A stretch of 64,000 nucleotides of DNA, taken from the NCBI RefSeq assembly GCF_008086615.1, contig NZ_RXYB01000002.1, positions 1-64,000 of the forward strand, given 5' to 3'. A program made the position numbers and the translations under genes. Source of the stretch: Acetobacterium tundrae. Lineage in GTDB: Bacteria; Bacillota; Clostridia; Eubacteriales; Eubacteriaceae. The notes under the pieces are model-generated. The model saw only the letters and a program-made list of their open reading frames with translations. It was not told the DNA's origin and made no database searches. Below, in pieces: positions 8,050 to 18,783 of the stretch; the stretch's first letter is position 1; every line of letters starts with the position of its first letter.

Positions 8050-9873
8050 ATGGTGATGAGTAAAATTAATAAGGAAATCGGAATTATTTCCGCGATCAAT
8101 GGTCCGGTCATTAAAGGAAAAAATATGTCTTCTTTTAAAATGCGGGAAATGGTTACGGTTGGTGAAAAACAACTTATCGGTGAAGTCATTGTCTTAGAAG
8201 GAGATATCGGAACGGTTCAGGTGTATGAAGAAACAGAGGGCCTCAAAACCGGTGAAGTCATTATCCCAACCGGCCGGCCACTCAGTTTGAAATTAGGACC
8301 CGGATTATTAAAAAATATGTTTGATGGCATTCAGCGACCGCTCAAGAAAATTCAAGAAATATCTCCGGTTTATATTCCTGAAGGGATTGGATTGCTCTCC
8401 ATTGATGACAAAAAACTTTGGGATACAACGATCACTGCCAAGCTTGGCGATGTTTTAGCAGAAGGGAATATTTTTGGGCTGGTGCAAGAAACCGAAGTGA
8501 TTCAAAATCGATTGATGGTTCCGCCTAATATTTCCGGAACCGTCGTTGAGGTTGTTACAAATGGCTTGTACACAATTGAAGCCGTGCTGGTAAAAATACA
8601 GGATGAAAAAAAAGAATTTCATGAATTGAAAATGGCTCAGGAATGGCCGGTGCGAACACCCCGTCCGAATGCATATCGACGTGAAACTTTAGTACCTTTG
8701 GTAACCGGACAGCGAGTGATCGATATTTTTTTTCCGATCGCCAAAGGCGGTACGGCCGCAATTCCCGGCGGCTTTGGAACCGGTAAAACCATGACCCAGC
8801 ATCAGTTGGCAAAATGGTCAGATGCCGATATTATTGTTTATATCGGCTGTGGCGAACGGGGCAATGAAATGACGGAGGTCATTGAAGAGTTCCCAAAACT
8901 GCTGGATCCGCAGTCAGGAAAATCAATTATGGAACGAACGGTACTGATTGCCAACACCTCAAATATGCCGGTTGCCGCTCGCGAAGCGAGTATTTATACT
9001 GGCGTTACCATTGCCGAATATTATCGTGATATGGGTTATGCAGTAGCGTTGATGGCTGATTCAACTTCCCGGTGGGCAGAAGCCTTGCGAGAAATATCCG
9101 GCCGACTCGAAGAGATGCCGGCGGAAGAAGGATATCCGGCCTATTTGCCTTCGCGAATTGCAGAATTTTATGAACGGGCCGGAAGCGTTGAAACCCTGGG
9201 CGGCGGTGAGGGATCCATTACGATTATCGGCGCGGTTTCACCGGCAGGAGGAGATTTTTCAGAACCAGTTACGGAGAATACTAAGCGTTTTGTAAATGTT
9301 TTTTTGGCGCTTGATAAAAATCTTGCTTACGCTCGGCATTATCCTGCCATTAACTGGCTGGAAAGCTATAGTGGATACATAAAAATCCTATCCGATTGGT
9401 ATGAAGACAATGTCGCTGAAGACTGTATCGAGTTACGAAATAAAATGCTTGAACTTTTATATGAAGAGAATAAACTTTTGGAAATGGTTATGCTTGTGGG
9501 TGAGGATGTTCTGCCAGATGATCAGCGCTGGATTCTGGAAATCGCAAAAATAATTAAGGTTGGTTATCTTCAACAGAATGCCTACAACAAAGAAGATACC
9601 TATGTGCCGCTGGAAAAACAATATGCCATGTTAAAATCGATTGAATATCTCTATGAAAAGGGTCGGGAGGGATTAAAACTAGGAATACCAACATCTCAGC
9701 TTAAGGATTTAGATATTTTTAATCAATTTATAAAAATGAAATATACGATTCCAAACGATGATCTCAGCGGTATTGACCGACTAAAGGATGATATTGACAG
9801 GTTCTACGATAAACTTTTAAAAAAATATGTAGATTTGGAGGGGAACAATGAAAAAAGAATATTTAAAAATTGA
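8050..9873 (+). CDS. ntpA: V-type ATPase catalytic subunit A
   Basis: A 607-residue catalytic subunit. An N-terminal beta barrel is followed by the bulge domain (about 120-190), the nucleotide-binding domain with P-loop GGFGTGKT near residue 240, the glutamate-containing GCGERGNEM, and [13 protein letters not shown]. The C-terminal helical bundle is complete. The P-loop has GGFGTGKT where many homologues have GPFGSGKT, a conservative variation. It hydrolyses or synthesises ATP at the A/B interface. The stop overlaps the start of ntpB by 26 bases, which implies translational coupling. Confidence 0.97.
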   Translation: MVMSKINKEIGIISAINGPVIKGKNMSSFKMREMVTVGEKQLIGEVIVLEGDIGTVQVYEETEGLKTGEVIIPTGRPLSLKLGPGLLKNMFDGIQRPLKKIQEISPVYIPEGIGLLSIDDKKLWDTTITAKLGDVLAEGNIFGLVQETEVIQNRLMVPPNISGTVVEVVTNGLYTIEAVLVKIQDEKKEFHELKMAQEWPVRTPRPNAYRRETLVPLVTGQRVIDIFFPIAKGGTAAIPGGFGTGKTMTQHQLAKWSDADIIVYIGCGERGNEMTEVIEEFPKLLDPQSGKSIMERTVLIANTSNMPVAAREASIYTGVTIAEYYRDMGYAVALMADSTSRWAEALREISGRLEEMPAEEGYPAYLPSRIAEFYERAGSVETLGGGEGSITIIGAVSPAGGDFSEPVTENTKRFVNVFLALDKNLAYARHYPAINWLESYSGYIKILSDWYEDNVAEDCIELRNKMLELLYEENKLLEMVMLVGEDVLPDDQRWILEIAKIIKVGYLQQNAYNKEDTYVPLEKQYAMLKSIEYLYEKGREGLKLGIPTSQLKDLDIFNQFIKMKYTIPNDDLSGIDRLKDDIDRFYDKLLKKYVDLEGNNEKRIFKN

Positions 9874-11230
9874 CAAGGTAATTGGTCCCCTTATTGAAAT
9901 ATCTGAGGTGGATGATGTTTTTTATGGTGAAGTTGTTGATATTATTGATATTGATACAGGAAGTATAAAAAAAGGAAAAGTTATCAAAATTGAAGAAAAA
10001 AATGTAATCATTCAAGTTTTCCAAAATACCGCCGGTCTGGCGGCTGGGAACAGCATTATTAAATTTACTGGAGAGTCCTTTAATTTACCGATGTCTTTGG
10101 ATTTGCAGGGCCGTATTTTCAATGGTGTTGGCGAACCAATTGATAATGGCAGTGCTATTTTCAGTGCCATTGAAGCGAATATTAATGGGCGGCCAATTAA
10201 TCCGATGTCAAGGGAATATCCGCGAAATTTTATCCAAACAGGCATTTCATCAATAGACACACTGGCAACGTTAATTCGCGGTCAAAAGCTGCCGATTTTT
10301 TCGGGAAATGGTCTGCCTCATAATGAACTGGCAGCTCAGATTGTCAAACAGGCACAATTGGGCGAGAATACCGGCGAAGTTTTTGGCGTCGTTTTTGCTG
10401 CGATTGGCGTCAAACATGATGATGAAAAGTTTTTTAGAAAGAGTTTCAGCGAGGCTAACATCATGGATCATGTGGTTATGTTTGTCAACTATGCGGATGA
10501 TCCCATAGCCGAGAGAATCACAACCCCGCGTTGTGCGTTAACCGCAGCCGAGTACCTTGCTTTTGAAAAAAACATGCATGTTTTAGTTGTTATGACAGAT
10601 ATGACAAGCTACTGTGAAGCGCTAAGAGAAATTTCATCCGCAAGAGAAGAGGTGCCTAGTCGAAAAGGTTATCCCGGGTATATGTATTCGGATTTGGCAG
10701 CTCTTTATGAACGTGCGGGAATGCTTAGGGATCGCAAAGGATCCATAACATTTTTACCAATTTTAACCATGCCGAATGATGATATTACCCATCCAATTCC
10801 GGATCTGACCGGGTATATTACCGAGGGACAGATTGTTTTAGGCAGAGATCTGTTTCAAAGAAGCATTTATCCGCCGGTAGCAGTTTTACCATCGCTATCG
10901 CGATTGATGAAAGATGGCATCGGTGAAGGTTTTACTCGAGAAGATCATGCTGATGTTACCAATCAACTTTTTGCATCATATTCAAAGGTTCAGGAAGTAA
11001 GAACTTTGTCACAGATTATTGGTGAAGAAGATTTAAGTCAGACAGATAAAAAATACATGGCTTTTGGTCGGGCTTTTGAGGCAGAATTTTTAAATCAGGG
11101 GTTTGATGAAAGTCGGAATATAATTGAAAGTCTTGACTTGGGATGGCGGCTTCTTTCGTTACTGCCATTGACTGAACTTGACCGGTTAAGTCCAGAGAAC
11201 ATTAAAAAATATTTTTCTCAGGAATCATAG
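9848..11230 (+). CDS. ntpB: V-type ATPase regulatory subunit B
   Basis: A 460-residue non-catalytic subunit. It has the same three-domain architecture as A but, as expected, no Walker A loop: the segment after [12 protein letters not shown] is GLPHNELA. The arginine finger region [12 protein letters not shown] and [11 protein letters not shown] are present. TTGGAGGGG before the ATG lies inside the end of ntpA. Length is normal. Confidence 0.97.
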   Translation: MKKEYLKIDKVIGPLIEISEVDDVFYGEVVDIIDIDTGSIKKGKVIKIEEKNVIIQVFQNTAGLAAGNSIIKFTGESFNLPMSLDLQGRIFNGVGEPIDNGSAIFSAIEANINGRPINPMSREYPRNFIQTGISSIDTLATLIRGQKLPIFSGNGLPHNELAAQIVKQAQLGENTGEVFGVVFAAIGVKHDDEKFFRKSFSEANIMDHVVMFVNYADDPIAERITTPRCALTAAEYLAFEKNMHVLVVMTDMTSYCEALREISSAREEVPSRKGYPGYMYSDLAALYERAGMLRDRKGSITFLPILTMPNDDITHPIPDLTGYITEGQIVLGRDLFQRSIYPPVAVLPSLSRLMKDGIGEGFTREDHADVTNQLFASYSKVQEVRTLSQIIGEEDLSQTDKKYMAFGRAFEAEFLNQGFDESRNIIESLDLGWRLLSLLPLTELDRLSPENIKKYFSQES

Positions 11231-11241
11231 GTGGTGGTATT

Positions 11242-11856
11242 ATGGCCATAAAAATCACACCAACCAAGGCGAACCTGATAAAAACAAAAGGCCGGTTGAA
11301 TTTTTCCGAAAAAGGATATGACCTTTTAGATAAAAAAAGGACCATATTAATTCAGGAAATCATGCAGTTGGTCAAGAAAGCTGAGCTTATTGAGAAAGAA
11401 ATTGGACAATTATTTGGCGAAGCTTACGAGGCTTTGCAACAGGCTTGTATCAGCATGGGTCTTAATCATTTAGAGGAGTTTGCATTATCCGTGAACCCGG
11501 AGTTGCCTTTTGATATTCGTGCCAGAGGGGTAATGGGGGTTGATATACCTGAAGTGATTTATGCAAATGAAGAAGAAAAAGTTTTACCCTATGGCTTTTA
11601 TGAGAATAATCCGGCCTTGGATATTGCGCTAAAGAAGTTTTCAGATGTGAAGTATTTATGTTATCAATTAGCACAAGTTGAAACAACTGCTTTCAAACTA
11701 TCCCTGGAAATTAAAAAGACCCAAAAAAGTGCCAATGCATTGGATAAAATTCAGATTCCCCGGTTAAAGGAGGAGATCAAATATATTCAGGATACGATTG
11801 AAGAGAAAGAAAGGGAAGAATTTTTCAGATTAAAAAGAGTGAAGAATAAACGGTAA
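11242..11856 (+). CDS. ntpD: V-type ATPase subunit D (central rotor shaft)
   Basis: A 204-residue protein with two long helices (about 10-75 and 125-200) around a short beta region, the shape of the rotor axle that turns inside the A3B3 head. The opening (PTKANLIKTKGRL and KGYDLLDKKR) is the family signature. It is the last gene of the operon; a shared hairpin follows. Confidence 0.93.
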   Translation: MAIKITPTKANLIKTKGRLNFSEKGYDLLDKKRTILIQEIMQLVKKAELIEKEIGQLFGEAYEALQQACISMGLNHLEEFALSVNPELPFDIRARGVMGVDIPEVIYANEEEKVLPYGFYENNPALDIALKKFSDVKYLCYQLAQVETTAFKLSLEIKKTQKSANALDKIQIPRLKEEIKYIQDTIEEKEREEFFRLKRVKNKR

Positions 11857-11875
11857 ATTATTTTCTTGCATAAAA

Positions 11876-11915
11876 ATTCCCATTGCATCCAGATGGATAC
11901 AATGGGAATGCTTAT
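11876..11915. terminator. Shared terminator between V-ATPase operon and glnS
   Basis: A perfect 10-bp stem (ATTCCCATTG at 11876-11885 with CAATGGGAAT at 11900-11909). On the minus strand the stem is followed by TTTTTATG. It lies in the gap between the converging ntpD and glnS. Confidence 0.75.
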
Positions 11916-13588
11916 TATTTAGAGGGTTTCCAGGAGCTTTTCAGGGAAACAATTTCGTTAAAGACCAGCTTCGCGGGCGTTGAATATTTTGGATCAACTG
12001 AGAAAAATCCGTTTCGAATAAACTGAAATTTTTCATACGGAGTTGCCTTCATAACTTCAGGTTCAGCGTAGGCTTTAACAATTTCAAGAGAATTGGGATT
12101 GATGTGTTCAAGGAAGTTGTCTTTGTTTATTCCCGCCTCATCATCAATGAGATAATCATAAAGATGAACTTCAATTTCTTTGGCGTGATTGATATCGACC
12201 CAATGGATGGTACCTTTAACTTTTCGTTCGGAAAAACCGCTGCCAGAACGGGTAGCCGGATCATAGGTGCATTTCAACTCAATAACATTGCCGTCTTCGT
12301 CTTTGACAACTTCGTTGCAGGTGATAAAATAAGCGCCTCTTAAACGAACTTCATTGCCAGGAAATAAACGATAGTATTTTTTCGGAGGCGCTTCCATAAA
12401 ATCAGCTTTTTCAACAAATATTTCACGGCTAAATGGGGTAGTATAGTTTCCCATATCCGGATCTTCCTGATTGAGCGGCAGTTCAACCCATTCCACCTGA
12501 TCTTCCGGATAATTGGTAATGGTCACTTTCAAGGGATCCATTACTGTCATTAACCGGGGTGCCTTTAGCTTCAAGTCATCTCTGATAAAATGTTCAAGCA
12601 TGGCAATATCCACGGTACTATTGGTTTTGGCAACCCCAATGGCTTCACAAAAGGCCTGAATGGATTCAGGGGTATAGCCTCTTCGGCGCAAACCTGAAAT
12701 CGTTGCCAGACGGGGATCGTCCCATCCATCAACGATTTTTTCGTCAACTAGCTGTTTTAAATAACGTTTTCCAATAATTGTTTTGGTCAAATTGAGTTTT
12801 GCAAACTCGATCTGTCGTGGCGGCTCATTTTGAAAATCATCAAGATTTGATAAAACCCATTCGTAAAAAGGACGATGGTCTTCAAATTCCAAGGTGCACA
12901 ATGAGTGAGTGATGCCCTCAATCGCATCTTCGATGGGATGAGCATAATCATACATCGGGAATATAAACCAGTCCTTATCAGCGGTGTGATGTTTGATGTG
13001 AAGAATCCGGTAGATTGCGGGATCCCGCATATTCATGTTAGGGCTGGCCATATCGATTTTTGCCCGGAGAACCCGTGATCCTTCAGGTAGTTTGCCACAT
13101 TTCATTTGCTCGAAAAGTTCCAGATTTTCTTCCACACTTCGTGAACGGTAGGGACTTTCTTTGCCCGGTTCGGTAAGATTTCCTCGGTACTCGCGCATTT
13201 CCTCAGAGGTGAGGTCATCCACAAAGGCCAATCCCTTTTTTATCAGTTCAACAGCATAGGCTGCCATTTTATCGAAATAACTGGAAGCAAAAAAGAGACG
13301 ATCATCCCATTTGATGCCTAACCAGGCAAGGTCTTCTTTAATGGAATCAACGTATTCCATATCCTCTTTACTGGGATTGGTGTCATCAAAACGCAGATTG
13401 AATTTTCCTTGATATTCTTGCGAAATACGGTAATTGAGAAGCGAAGCTTTAGCATGACCTATATGTAAATAACCGTTTGGTTCCGGTGGAAAGCGGGTGT
13501 GAACACGATCATTGGTGTAGACCTTGTTGTCGATATCATGATCAATTGCATTGGTAATAAAATTTGTCTTTTTTTCTGTGGGCTCCAT
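11915..13588 (-). CDS. glnS: Glutaminyl-tRNA synthetase
   Basis: A 557-residue class I synthetase charging tRNA-Gln with glutamine. [13 protein letters not shown] (HIGH at about 42-45) and [11 protein letters not shown] are diagnostic, and the C-terminal anticodon-binding barrels are complete. The KMSKS-like loop reads IIGKR near residue 271, with Gly where E. coli has Ser; I recall similar GKR forms in clostridial GlnRS, so this is probably lineage-typical. I chose the start at 13588 because CAGGAGGATTTTA lies directly upstream; the frame is open 21 codons further. Direct charging would make the GatCAB route for Gln dispensable. Confidence 0.95.
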   Translation of the reverse strand: MEPTEKKTNFITNAIDHDIDNKVYTNDRVHTRFPPEPNGYLHIGHAKASLLNYRISQEYQGKFNLRFDDTNPSKEDMEYVDSIKEDLAWLGIKWDDRLFFASSYFDKMAAYAVELIKKGLAFVDDLTSEEMREYRGNLTEPGKESPYRSRSVEENLELFEQMKCGKLPEGSRVLRAKIDMASPNMNMRDPAIYRILHIKHHTADKDWFIFPMYDYAHPIEDAIEGITHSLCTLEFEDHRPFYEWVLSNLDDFQNEPPRQIEFAKLNLTKTIIGKRYLKQLVDEKIVDGWDDPRLATISGLRRRGYTPESIQAFCEAIGVAKTNSTVDIAMLEHFIRDDLKLKAPRLMTVMDPLKVTITNYPEDQVEWVELPLNQEDPDMGNYTTPFSREIFVEKADFMEAPPKKYYRLFPGNEVRLRGAYFITCNEVVKDEDGNVIELKCTYDPATRSGSGFSERKVKGTIHWVDINHAKEIEVHLYDYLIDDEAGINKDNFLEHINPNSLEIVKAYAEPEVMKATPYEKFQFIRNGFFSVDPKYSTPAKLVFNEIVSLKSSWKPSK

Positions 13589-13674
13589 TAAAATCCTCCT
13601 GTTTTTCATATCAGCCAATAATATCATAAAGTGCCTTTTTTTACAATACAAGGTATGGGAAAGCTGAATCCCAT

Positions 13675-14781
13675 TTATCGCTTTAAAAATTTTCCGTTTT
13701 TATAACATAGCTCGTCATCGGCATAGATTTCTCCGCCATCTTTCATGTCGCATAACATATCCCAATGAAGCAGAGAATCATTGACAGGACCACACTCGGG
13801 ATAGGAGCTGCCAAGGGCTAGATGAATCGTACCACCTATTTTTTCGTCGAAAAGCATGTTTTTCGTAAATTTTGTGATACCATAATTGGTACCAATTGCG
13901 AATTCGCCGGCAAAATGCGAACCTTCATCTGTATCAATCAGAGACAAAAGCAAATCTTCGCCACGTTTGGCGGTGGCATCGGTAACTCTACCATTTTCAA
14001 AGGTAAGCCTGATGTCTTCAATTTCCTGTCCACTGTAAATGCCGGGGAACGTAAAACGAATGGTGCCATTAACACTTTCTCTGACCGGGGCGGTAAAAAC
14101 TTCGCCACTGGGAAAATTATGGTGACCGTCTGAGTTTATCCAGGTTCGGTTGTCAGTGCTTAAGGTTAAGTCGGTGTCTTTGGCAATCACATGATAATTT
14201 TTTTTGGTATTTAAATAGTTAACCATTGCTTGCTGATCATCATGGATTTTTTTCCAGGAAGCAATCGGATTTGGGGTATTAATGAGACAGGCTTCAAAAA
14301 CAAAATTTTCGTACTCTTCCAGGGACATATTGGCTTCTTGAGCACCGCTTTCAGTGGGATAGAGGCACAGGGTCCAATCCATCAAGCCAAGAGAAATACG
14401 GTCATTAAAGATTTTGGTAAGGGGAGCTCCGGCACGACGTTGAAGTGCAATTCGTTCACTTGGTATCGATGTGAGCGCTTTTAAATTATTGTTTCCTAAA
14501 ATAGTGAGGACTTTATCGGCCTTTGAATAAGCTTCCATCATTAAGGGTGAATTAAATTGCAGCTGGTCATTGCTGGCTTCCTTCAACATGATTTCAGAAA
14601 TACCATCCGGAATGAGTAAAACACTGGGATGTGCACCGACTTTCAATATTTCTCGATAGCATTCTTTAATGAGCGGCATGGCCAAATCTGAACCGCGGAT
14701 GACGACCCATTCATTCTTTTTTACATAAAGGGAATAGTTGACAAGGCTGTGGGCATAATTTATTAAACGATGATCTCTCAT
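13675..14781 (-). CDS. Aminopeptidase, M29 family (AmpS/PepS-like)
   Basis: A 368-residue cytosolic metallo-aminopeptidase. M29 enzymes use two metal ions to release N-terminal residues from peptides. Expected ligand positions are visible: the glutamate of VRESVNGTI, the glutamate in AGEFAIG, histidine in TIHLALG, and histidine/aspartate in LLHWDML near the C-terminus. AAGGAG precedes the ATG. It is transcribed in the same direction as glnS, about 86 bases upstream of that gene's start. Confidence 0.9.
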   Translation of the reverse strand: MRDHRLINYAHSLVNYSLYVKKNEWVVIRGSDLAMPLIKECYREILKVGAHPSVLLIPDGISEIMLKEASNDQLQFNSPLMMEAYSKADKVLTILGNNNLKALTSIPSERIALQRRAGAPLTKIFNDRISLGLMDWTLCLYPTESGAQEANMSLEEYENFVFEACLINTPNPIASWKKIHDDQQAMVNYLNTKKNYHVIAKDTDLTLSTDNRTWINSDGHHNFPSGEVFTAPVRESVNGTIRFTFPGIYSGQEIEDIRLTFENGRVTDATAKRGEDLLLSLIDTDEGSHFAGEFAIGTNYGITKFTKNMLFDEKIGGTIHLALGSSYPECGPVNDSLLHWDMLCDMKDGGEIYADDELCYKNGKFLKR

Positions 14782-14862
14782 GATTTATCTCCTTATAATT
14801 GAAATGATAGTATTAAATATATACGAAAAAAGAATTTAACTCAATAAAAAAATAAAAAAAAA

Positions 14863-14898
14863 GGTGACAAAATGACAAGAATATTGTATAATGTCACC
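14863..14898 (+). promoter_or_regulatory. Promoter with overlapping palindrome, upstream of the zinc-ribbon gene
   Basis: GTGACA (14864-14869), a 17-base spacer and TATAAT (14887-14892) form a good sigma-A-type promoter. GGTGACA at 14863 and TGTCACC at 14892 form an inverted repeat covering the -35 and the end of the -10, which is where an operator would sit. The leader to the ATG at 15014 would be about 115 bases. The promoter is read by eye; the operator role is inference. Confidence 0.6.
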
Positions 14899-15013
14899 AG
14901 TATAGATAATGATTAAAAGTTCATAAATGGTAACCACGTTAAGACAATACGTCCATGCTCCATTTAAAAAGAATAATCAGATCCTGTACAGTAAAATTAA
15001 GTGGAGGTAACTC

Positions 15014-15181
15014 ATGGAAGACAGAACTTTAATTTGTCAAGATTGTGGTGAAGAATTTGTGTTTACAGTTGGTGAACAAGAATTCTACCAGGAAAAAGGT
15101 TTTGATAATGAACCAAAAAGATGTCGTGAATGTCGCACAAAAAGAAAACAAACTAGAAGACCAAGAAACAGCAATTTCTAG
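15014..15181 (+). CDS. Small zinc-ribbon protein (zf-trcl type)
   Basis: A 55-residue protein with two CxxC pairs, CQDCG at 8-12 and CREC at 37-40, separated by a stretch with EFVFTVGEQEFY. This is the pattern of the probable zinc-ribbon family common in Firmicutes. The C-terminus is Arg/Lys rich (RTKRKQTRRPRN), which suggests nucleic-acid or ribosome contact. GTGGAGGT precedes the ATG. It is monocistronic, with its own promoter and terminator. Confidence 0.85.
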   Translation: MEDRTLICQDCGEEFVFTVGEQEFYQEKGFDNEPKRCRECRTKRKQTRRPRNSNF

Positions 15182-15203
15182 GAACAATTCACAAAAACAA
15201 ATA

Positions 15204-15229
15204 AGATCCCTTTTAGGGATCTTTTTTTC
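15204..15229 (+). terminator. Intrinsic terminator of the zinc-ribbon gene
   Basis: AGATCCC pairs with GGGATCT around a five-base loop, followed by seven T. Confidence 0.9.
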
Positions 15230-15319
15230 TTTTGATGAAATTATTGCTATTATATAAAGAATCGCATTAATTTAAGATAAAAAAATGATAAGAACCAAAA
15301 ATGAAAGAAAGACAAACAA

Positions 15320-15592
15320 ATGATAGACAAAGCTTACGTTTATATCGTAGAATGTAAAGATGGTACATTATATACTGGCTGGACCAAAAACATAGAAGCG
15401 CGAGTAAAGGTTCATAATTCAGGAAATGGTGCAAAATATACGCGTTCTCGTCTTCCGGTGAATTTAGTTTTTTGGGAAGAATTTGAGACAAAATCAGAAG
15501 CGCTTATTCGCGAAGCGGCAATAAAGAAAATGACAAGAAAGCAAAAGTTGATTCTAATTAATGGTTTAGATAAACAGGAAAGAGGACGTTAA
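15320..15592 (+). CDS. GIY-YIG domain protein (UPF0213/YhbQ-like)
   Basis: A 90-residue single-domain GIY-YIG nuclease-fold protein. The two motif strands read YVYIVE and LYTGWT (residues about 6-22), followed by the conserved Arg of IEARVKVHN and a glutamate in SEALIREAAIKK. Small members are thought to act on nucleic acid, but their physiological substrate is poorly known. The stop overlaps the next start (TAATG). Confidence 0.85.
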   Translation: MIDKAYVYIVECKDGTLYTGWTKNIEARVKVHNSGNGAKYTRSRLPVNLVFWEEFETKSEALIREAAIKKMTRKQKLILINGLDKQERGR

Positions 15593-16623
15593 TGAATCAG
15601 ATAATGAATGAGTTGTCGGTTAATAATAACCTGGCAGATGGAAATGTCATTATTATTATTTATGATTTATTTATCGTTTTCCTTTTTATTTTTGAGCTTT
15701 TCCTTTTTTATAACAAAGATCAGTATGTAAGAGAACTAACACAGAATGGCAAGCATAAAATCAAGCCATTCAGACGTTTCTTTGTAAAATTAACCGTTAG
15801 CAATCAATATCAGGGAATTTTGACCGTGACCGGCGTTTTATTAGTCATCTCGCTCATTGTGGTTTCAAGTCACCATACTATTTTGCCCCAGGAGTTAATA
15901 GCTGTTTTAGGGAGCTTTGCAGCTTTTATTGTTGTTGTTATTTTTGTACAGCATTTTTTTATGAAATTGGATGAATTTCAAAATAATGTCGTATCCCGTT
16001 TTGTTCAACTCATTTATTATTTAATATTGGGCCACTCTTTTGTATTGTTTGCGAATTTTATTTCGCCACCGAGTTTATCCATTGGGCTAATTGGTTTAGG
16101 TGTTGCATTGATTTTATGCTTTTCGGTAATGATAAGCGCCATTGCTAATCCAAATTTGCTGCGAAGTTCGGTGTCGAAACATCGAAAATATCAAGTGACT
16201 GCCAGTATTCTAAAGGGTATGCTGGTTTTGGTTATCAGCGAACTGGGAATATTGTATCTGATGGTTTATAATTGTTTTAAAATAAATCATGGTTTTTATG
16301 CTTCAAGTTTAAATCGAAGTTTGGATGCCTTTGATATGTTGTATTATCTGATCATGACATTTGCTACTGTTGGTTACGGGGATATTATTCCTGTTCGGGT
16401 CGATGGTATGATTTTTAGCGAACTCGTTGCAATGATTATTGGATTGGTCAGTATGTTTAGTACAGCCTGCTTTGTTGGAGCAGTTGTTGCCGGTGCGGCA
16501 CAAATGAGTTGGAGTCAAACAGAAGATGCCGATAAAGCAGAAAAGCCAGATCCGGAAGTCAATTCTGGTAATGAAGGAATATTAGCTGTGATTAGAAAAA
16601 AATTAAAAAACAAAGATATTTAA
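15592..16623 (+). CDS. Membrane protein with K+-channel pore (TVGYGD filter)
   Basis: A 343-residue protein with about seven membrane helices. A re-entrant pore with the selectivity filter TVGYGDI near residue 260 sits between the last two helices. Together they form the ion-channel (Ion_trans_2) domain, preceded by a five-helix region that I do not recognise as a classical voltage sensor. The short cytosolic tail (about 310-343) has no RCK/TrkA domain. Transport of K+ is expected from the filter; gating is unknown. It overlaps the GIY-YIG gene by one base. Confidence 0.8.
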   Translation: MNQIMNELSVNNNLADGNVIIIIYDLFIVFLFIFELFLFYNKDQYVRELTQNGKHKIKPFRRFFVKLTVSNQYQGILTVTGVLLVISLIVVSSHHTILPQELIAVLGSFAAFIVVVIFVQHFFMKLDEFQNNVVSRFVQLIYYLILGHSFVLFANFISPPSLSIGLIGLGVALILCFSVMISAIANPNLLRSSVSKHRKYQVTASILKGMLVLVISELGILYLMVYNCFKINHGFYASSLNRSLDAFDMLYYLIMTFATVGYGDIIPVRVDGMIFSELVAMIIGLVSMFSTACFVGAVVAGAAQMSWSQTEDADKAEKPDPEVNSGNEGILAVIRKKLKNKDI

Positions 16624-16641
16624 AAAGAGAGGCTATTCATA

Positions 16642-17994
16642 ATGAAATTTTATTTTGCACTTTGGTTGGCAAAAATACTTGGCGTTGCCATTAATCTTGT
16701 CAGCAAGGATCGTGGAACGAATCTTCCAGGAGAAAAAGCTTTGGCAATTGATCCTAGCTTTGTGAAGAATTTTAAAAATATTGACTATTCAAAAGTAATA
16801 TTTATTACCGGAACGAATGGAAAATCGTCGACAACCAATTTAGTTGATCATATTCTAAAAGAAAATGGAAAAAAAATCATATCAAATATTGAAGGAGCCA
16901 ACCTTTTAAGTGGAATTGCGACGATATTAGCAAAAGAATCAACACTGACCGGAAAACTAAAGGCAGATTATTTTATTTTTGAGACCGATGAGCGATATCT
17001 GCCACTCGTATATGCTCAATTGCCGGCAGAAAATATGTTGATTACTAATCTGCAAAAAGATCAGGTCCAAAGAAATGGCGATCCTGATTTTATTTATCGT
17101 AAGTTAAAAGAAGTGATTAATCCCCAAATGACATTGATTTTAAACAATGAAGAACCGCGTTCTCGTTCCTTTGAAGAAAGTTCATACCGCTCGGTATACT
17201 ACGGGGTTGAGCGTCATGATGAGTCCTTTAACAAAGGGATCGACTATCCAACTCAAGCCTGCCTAAAATGTCATCATGACATGGTGTTTGATTATTATAA
17301 CGTGGACAGTATCGGAGCCTTCCATTGCGATTTTTGCGGTTATGCCAGTGAGACAATCCCGGAATATCAAGTAAATGATATTAATTTTAAAGAAAAAACA
17401 TTTAAACTCAAAGGCGTTGACTATAACATGCCATATGATTTGCCTTTTATGTTTTATAATTATGCCGGGGCGCTGGCAATTTGCCAGGAGATCTGTGATA
17501 TTTCCCCTCAAAAAGCGGCCAAAGCCTTCAATAATTTCAAGAATATTGGAGGACGGTTTGAAGTTCTGAAGTATAAAGACAAAACGATCAAATACATGCG
17601 GATCAAACAGGAAAATCCCGATACGCTTCAAAGTGCATTGAATATCATGGCGTTTGATAAACAAGAAAAAATGGTGGCATTAGGGCTTTATACGTTGGTT
17701 GACTTTATTCCGCACTATGCCAACACCTTTTATGCCTTTGATTGTGATTTTAAACCCCTGATTGACTCAAAGGTGGAACGTTACCTTTGCTTTTCGGAAC
17801 ATGTTTCCTATGATACCGCAAACCGACTCATTTACGAAGGGGTCGACAAAGAAGATATAACCATTATGGACAGCGATAATATAAAAGAAATATTTGCAGA
17901 AATTGATAAGGCAGAAACCAATAATATTTATTTAATCACATGGATTTCTACTTTCGAAAAGATGAAGAAATTTATCGAAGGAGGGCAGAATTAA
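16642..17994 (+). CDS. MurT-like Mur ligase (divergent)
   Basis: A 450-residue Mur-ligase-fold protein. The ATP loop is ITGTNGKSS at residues 55-63. A zinc ribbon with two Cys pairs (CLKCHHD and CDFCGY, about 207-235) is the insertion typical of MurT, and a DUF1727-like C-terminal domain follows. MurT activates the D-Glu carboxylate of lipid II for amidation and receives ammonia from GatD. The canonical KNPxG segment reads KQENPD and the NDxxADGxD segment is poorly conserved, so its substrate may differ. The stop overlaps the GatD-like start. Confidence 0.75.
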   Translation: MKFYFALWLAKILGVAINLVSKDRGTNLPGEKALAIDPSFVKNFKNIDYSKVIFITGTNGKSSTTNLVDHILKENGKKIISNIEGANLLSGIATILAKESTLTGKLKADYFIFETDERYLPLVYAQLPAENMLITNLQKDQVQRNGDPDFIYRKLKEVINPQMTLILNNEEPRSRSFEESSYRSVYYGVERHDESFNKGIDYPTQACLKCHHDMVFDYYNVDSIGAFHCDFCGYASETIPEYQVNDINFKEKTFKLKGVDYNMPYDLPFMFYNYAGALAICQEICDISPQKAAKAFNNFKNIGGRFEVLKYKDKTIKYMRIKQENPDTLQSALNIMAFDKQEKMVALGLYTLVDFIPHYANTFYAFDCDFKPLIDSKVERYLCFSEHVSYDTANRLIYEGVDKEDITIMDSDNIKEIFAEIDKAETNNIYLITWISTFEKMKKFIEGGQN

Positions 17995-18758
17995 TGGATA
18001 TGATATTAAAAATAGGGTGGCTCTTTCCTAATACATTTAACCTTCATGGTGATCGGGGCAATATTTTAGCGATAAAAGCTGAAGGATTGCGGCGCGGCTA
18101 TAAAGTGGAGGTGTTTCAGATTAACCTGGAAACAAAAGATTTTGATCCTATGGATTATGATTTCATTTTCTGTCCGCCTGGGGAAATCGTCCATTTTAAA
18201 CCGGTGATTGAATTTTTGAAGCCTCATAATGAGGCTCTTATGACGTTTATTGAAAACCGTCCGATGCTTGTTACCGGCACATCGATAGGAATTTTTGGAG
18301 AAGAAATACACCGCGACGATAACAGCAGCATAAAAGGACTGGGGATCGTCAATCTTGAAGTCTATGAGAGTCATGTTGTTTATGGTGACGATCTTTATTA
18401 TCATTGCCAATACAATGGTAATAAAATGGAAATTATTGGGAATCAAATCCAAATGATGCATGTTGAGATTCAGGAAGAATCACCATTTGGACAACTGATA
18501 TACGGTTATGGAAATACTGGCAATACAAAATTCGAGGGTGCCCGGAGCGGAAAAGGAATTTTCACCAATACGCTGGGTCCAGTGCTTGTTTGTAATCCCT
18601 GGTTAACGGAAGAAATTGTCAATCTGATTGAAGTCAATAAAGGCTTGCCGGTTTGGGAAGAAAAACGAGATAATTCACTGGAATTAAATTCTTTAAAAAC
18701 TAAAGTAGCTTTGATCGAAAAGAAAGAGTCTAAGCTTATTAAAATAAGTGAGCGTTAA
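17994..18758 (+). CDS. GatD-like class I glutamine amidotransferase homologue lacking the catalytic Cys and His
   Basis: A 254-residue protein with the GatD frame: the LHGDRGNI opening, the GLGIVNLE stretch, and the YGYGNTGNTKFEG and LGPVL region. In S. aureus GatD the nucleophile is Cys in TICGGYQ and the base is His in TYLHGP. Here these align with Gly95 (LVTGTSIG) and Leu194 (TNTLGP), and the ENHGG region is also lost. A glutaminase reaction is therefore not expected. The start at 17994 overlaps the murT-like stop; upstream codons back to 17940 lie inside that gene. It may be a structural partner of the MurT-like protein. Confidence 0.75.
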   Translation: MDMILKIGWLFPNTFNLHGDRGNILAIKAEGLRRGYKVEVFQINLETKDFDPMDYDFIFCPPGEIVHFKPVIEFLKPHNEALMTFIENRPMLVTGTSIGIFGEEIHRDDNSSIKGLGIVNLEVYESHVVYGDDLYYHCQYNGNKMEIIGNQIQMMHVEIQEESPFGQLIYGYGNTGNTKFEGARSGKGIFTNTLGPVLVCNPWLTEEIVNLIEVNKGLPVWEEKRDNSLELNSLKTKVALIEKKESKLIKISER

Positions 18759-18783
18759 AATTAAAGAAAAGAATGTTGAGCTA

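Noticed and set aside
15045-15257. A 70-residue frame inside and after the zinc-ribbon gene
   Set aside because: It runs in another frame across the zinc-ribbon gene, has no ribosome site and reads through the terminator.
17940-17993. Earlier start for the GatD-like gene
   Set aside because: The codons before 17994 lie inside the MurT-like gene in another frame; the ATG at 17994 overlaps the stop and fits the family start.
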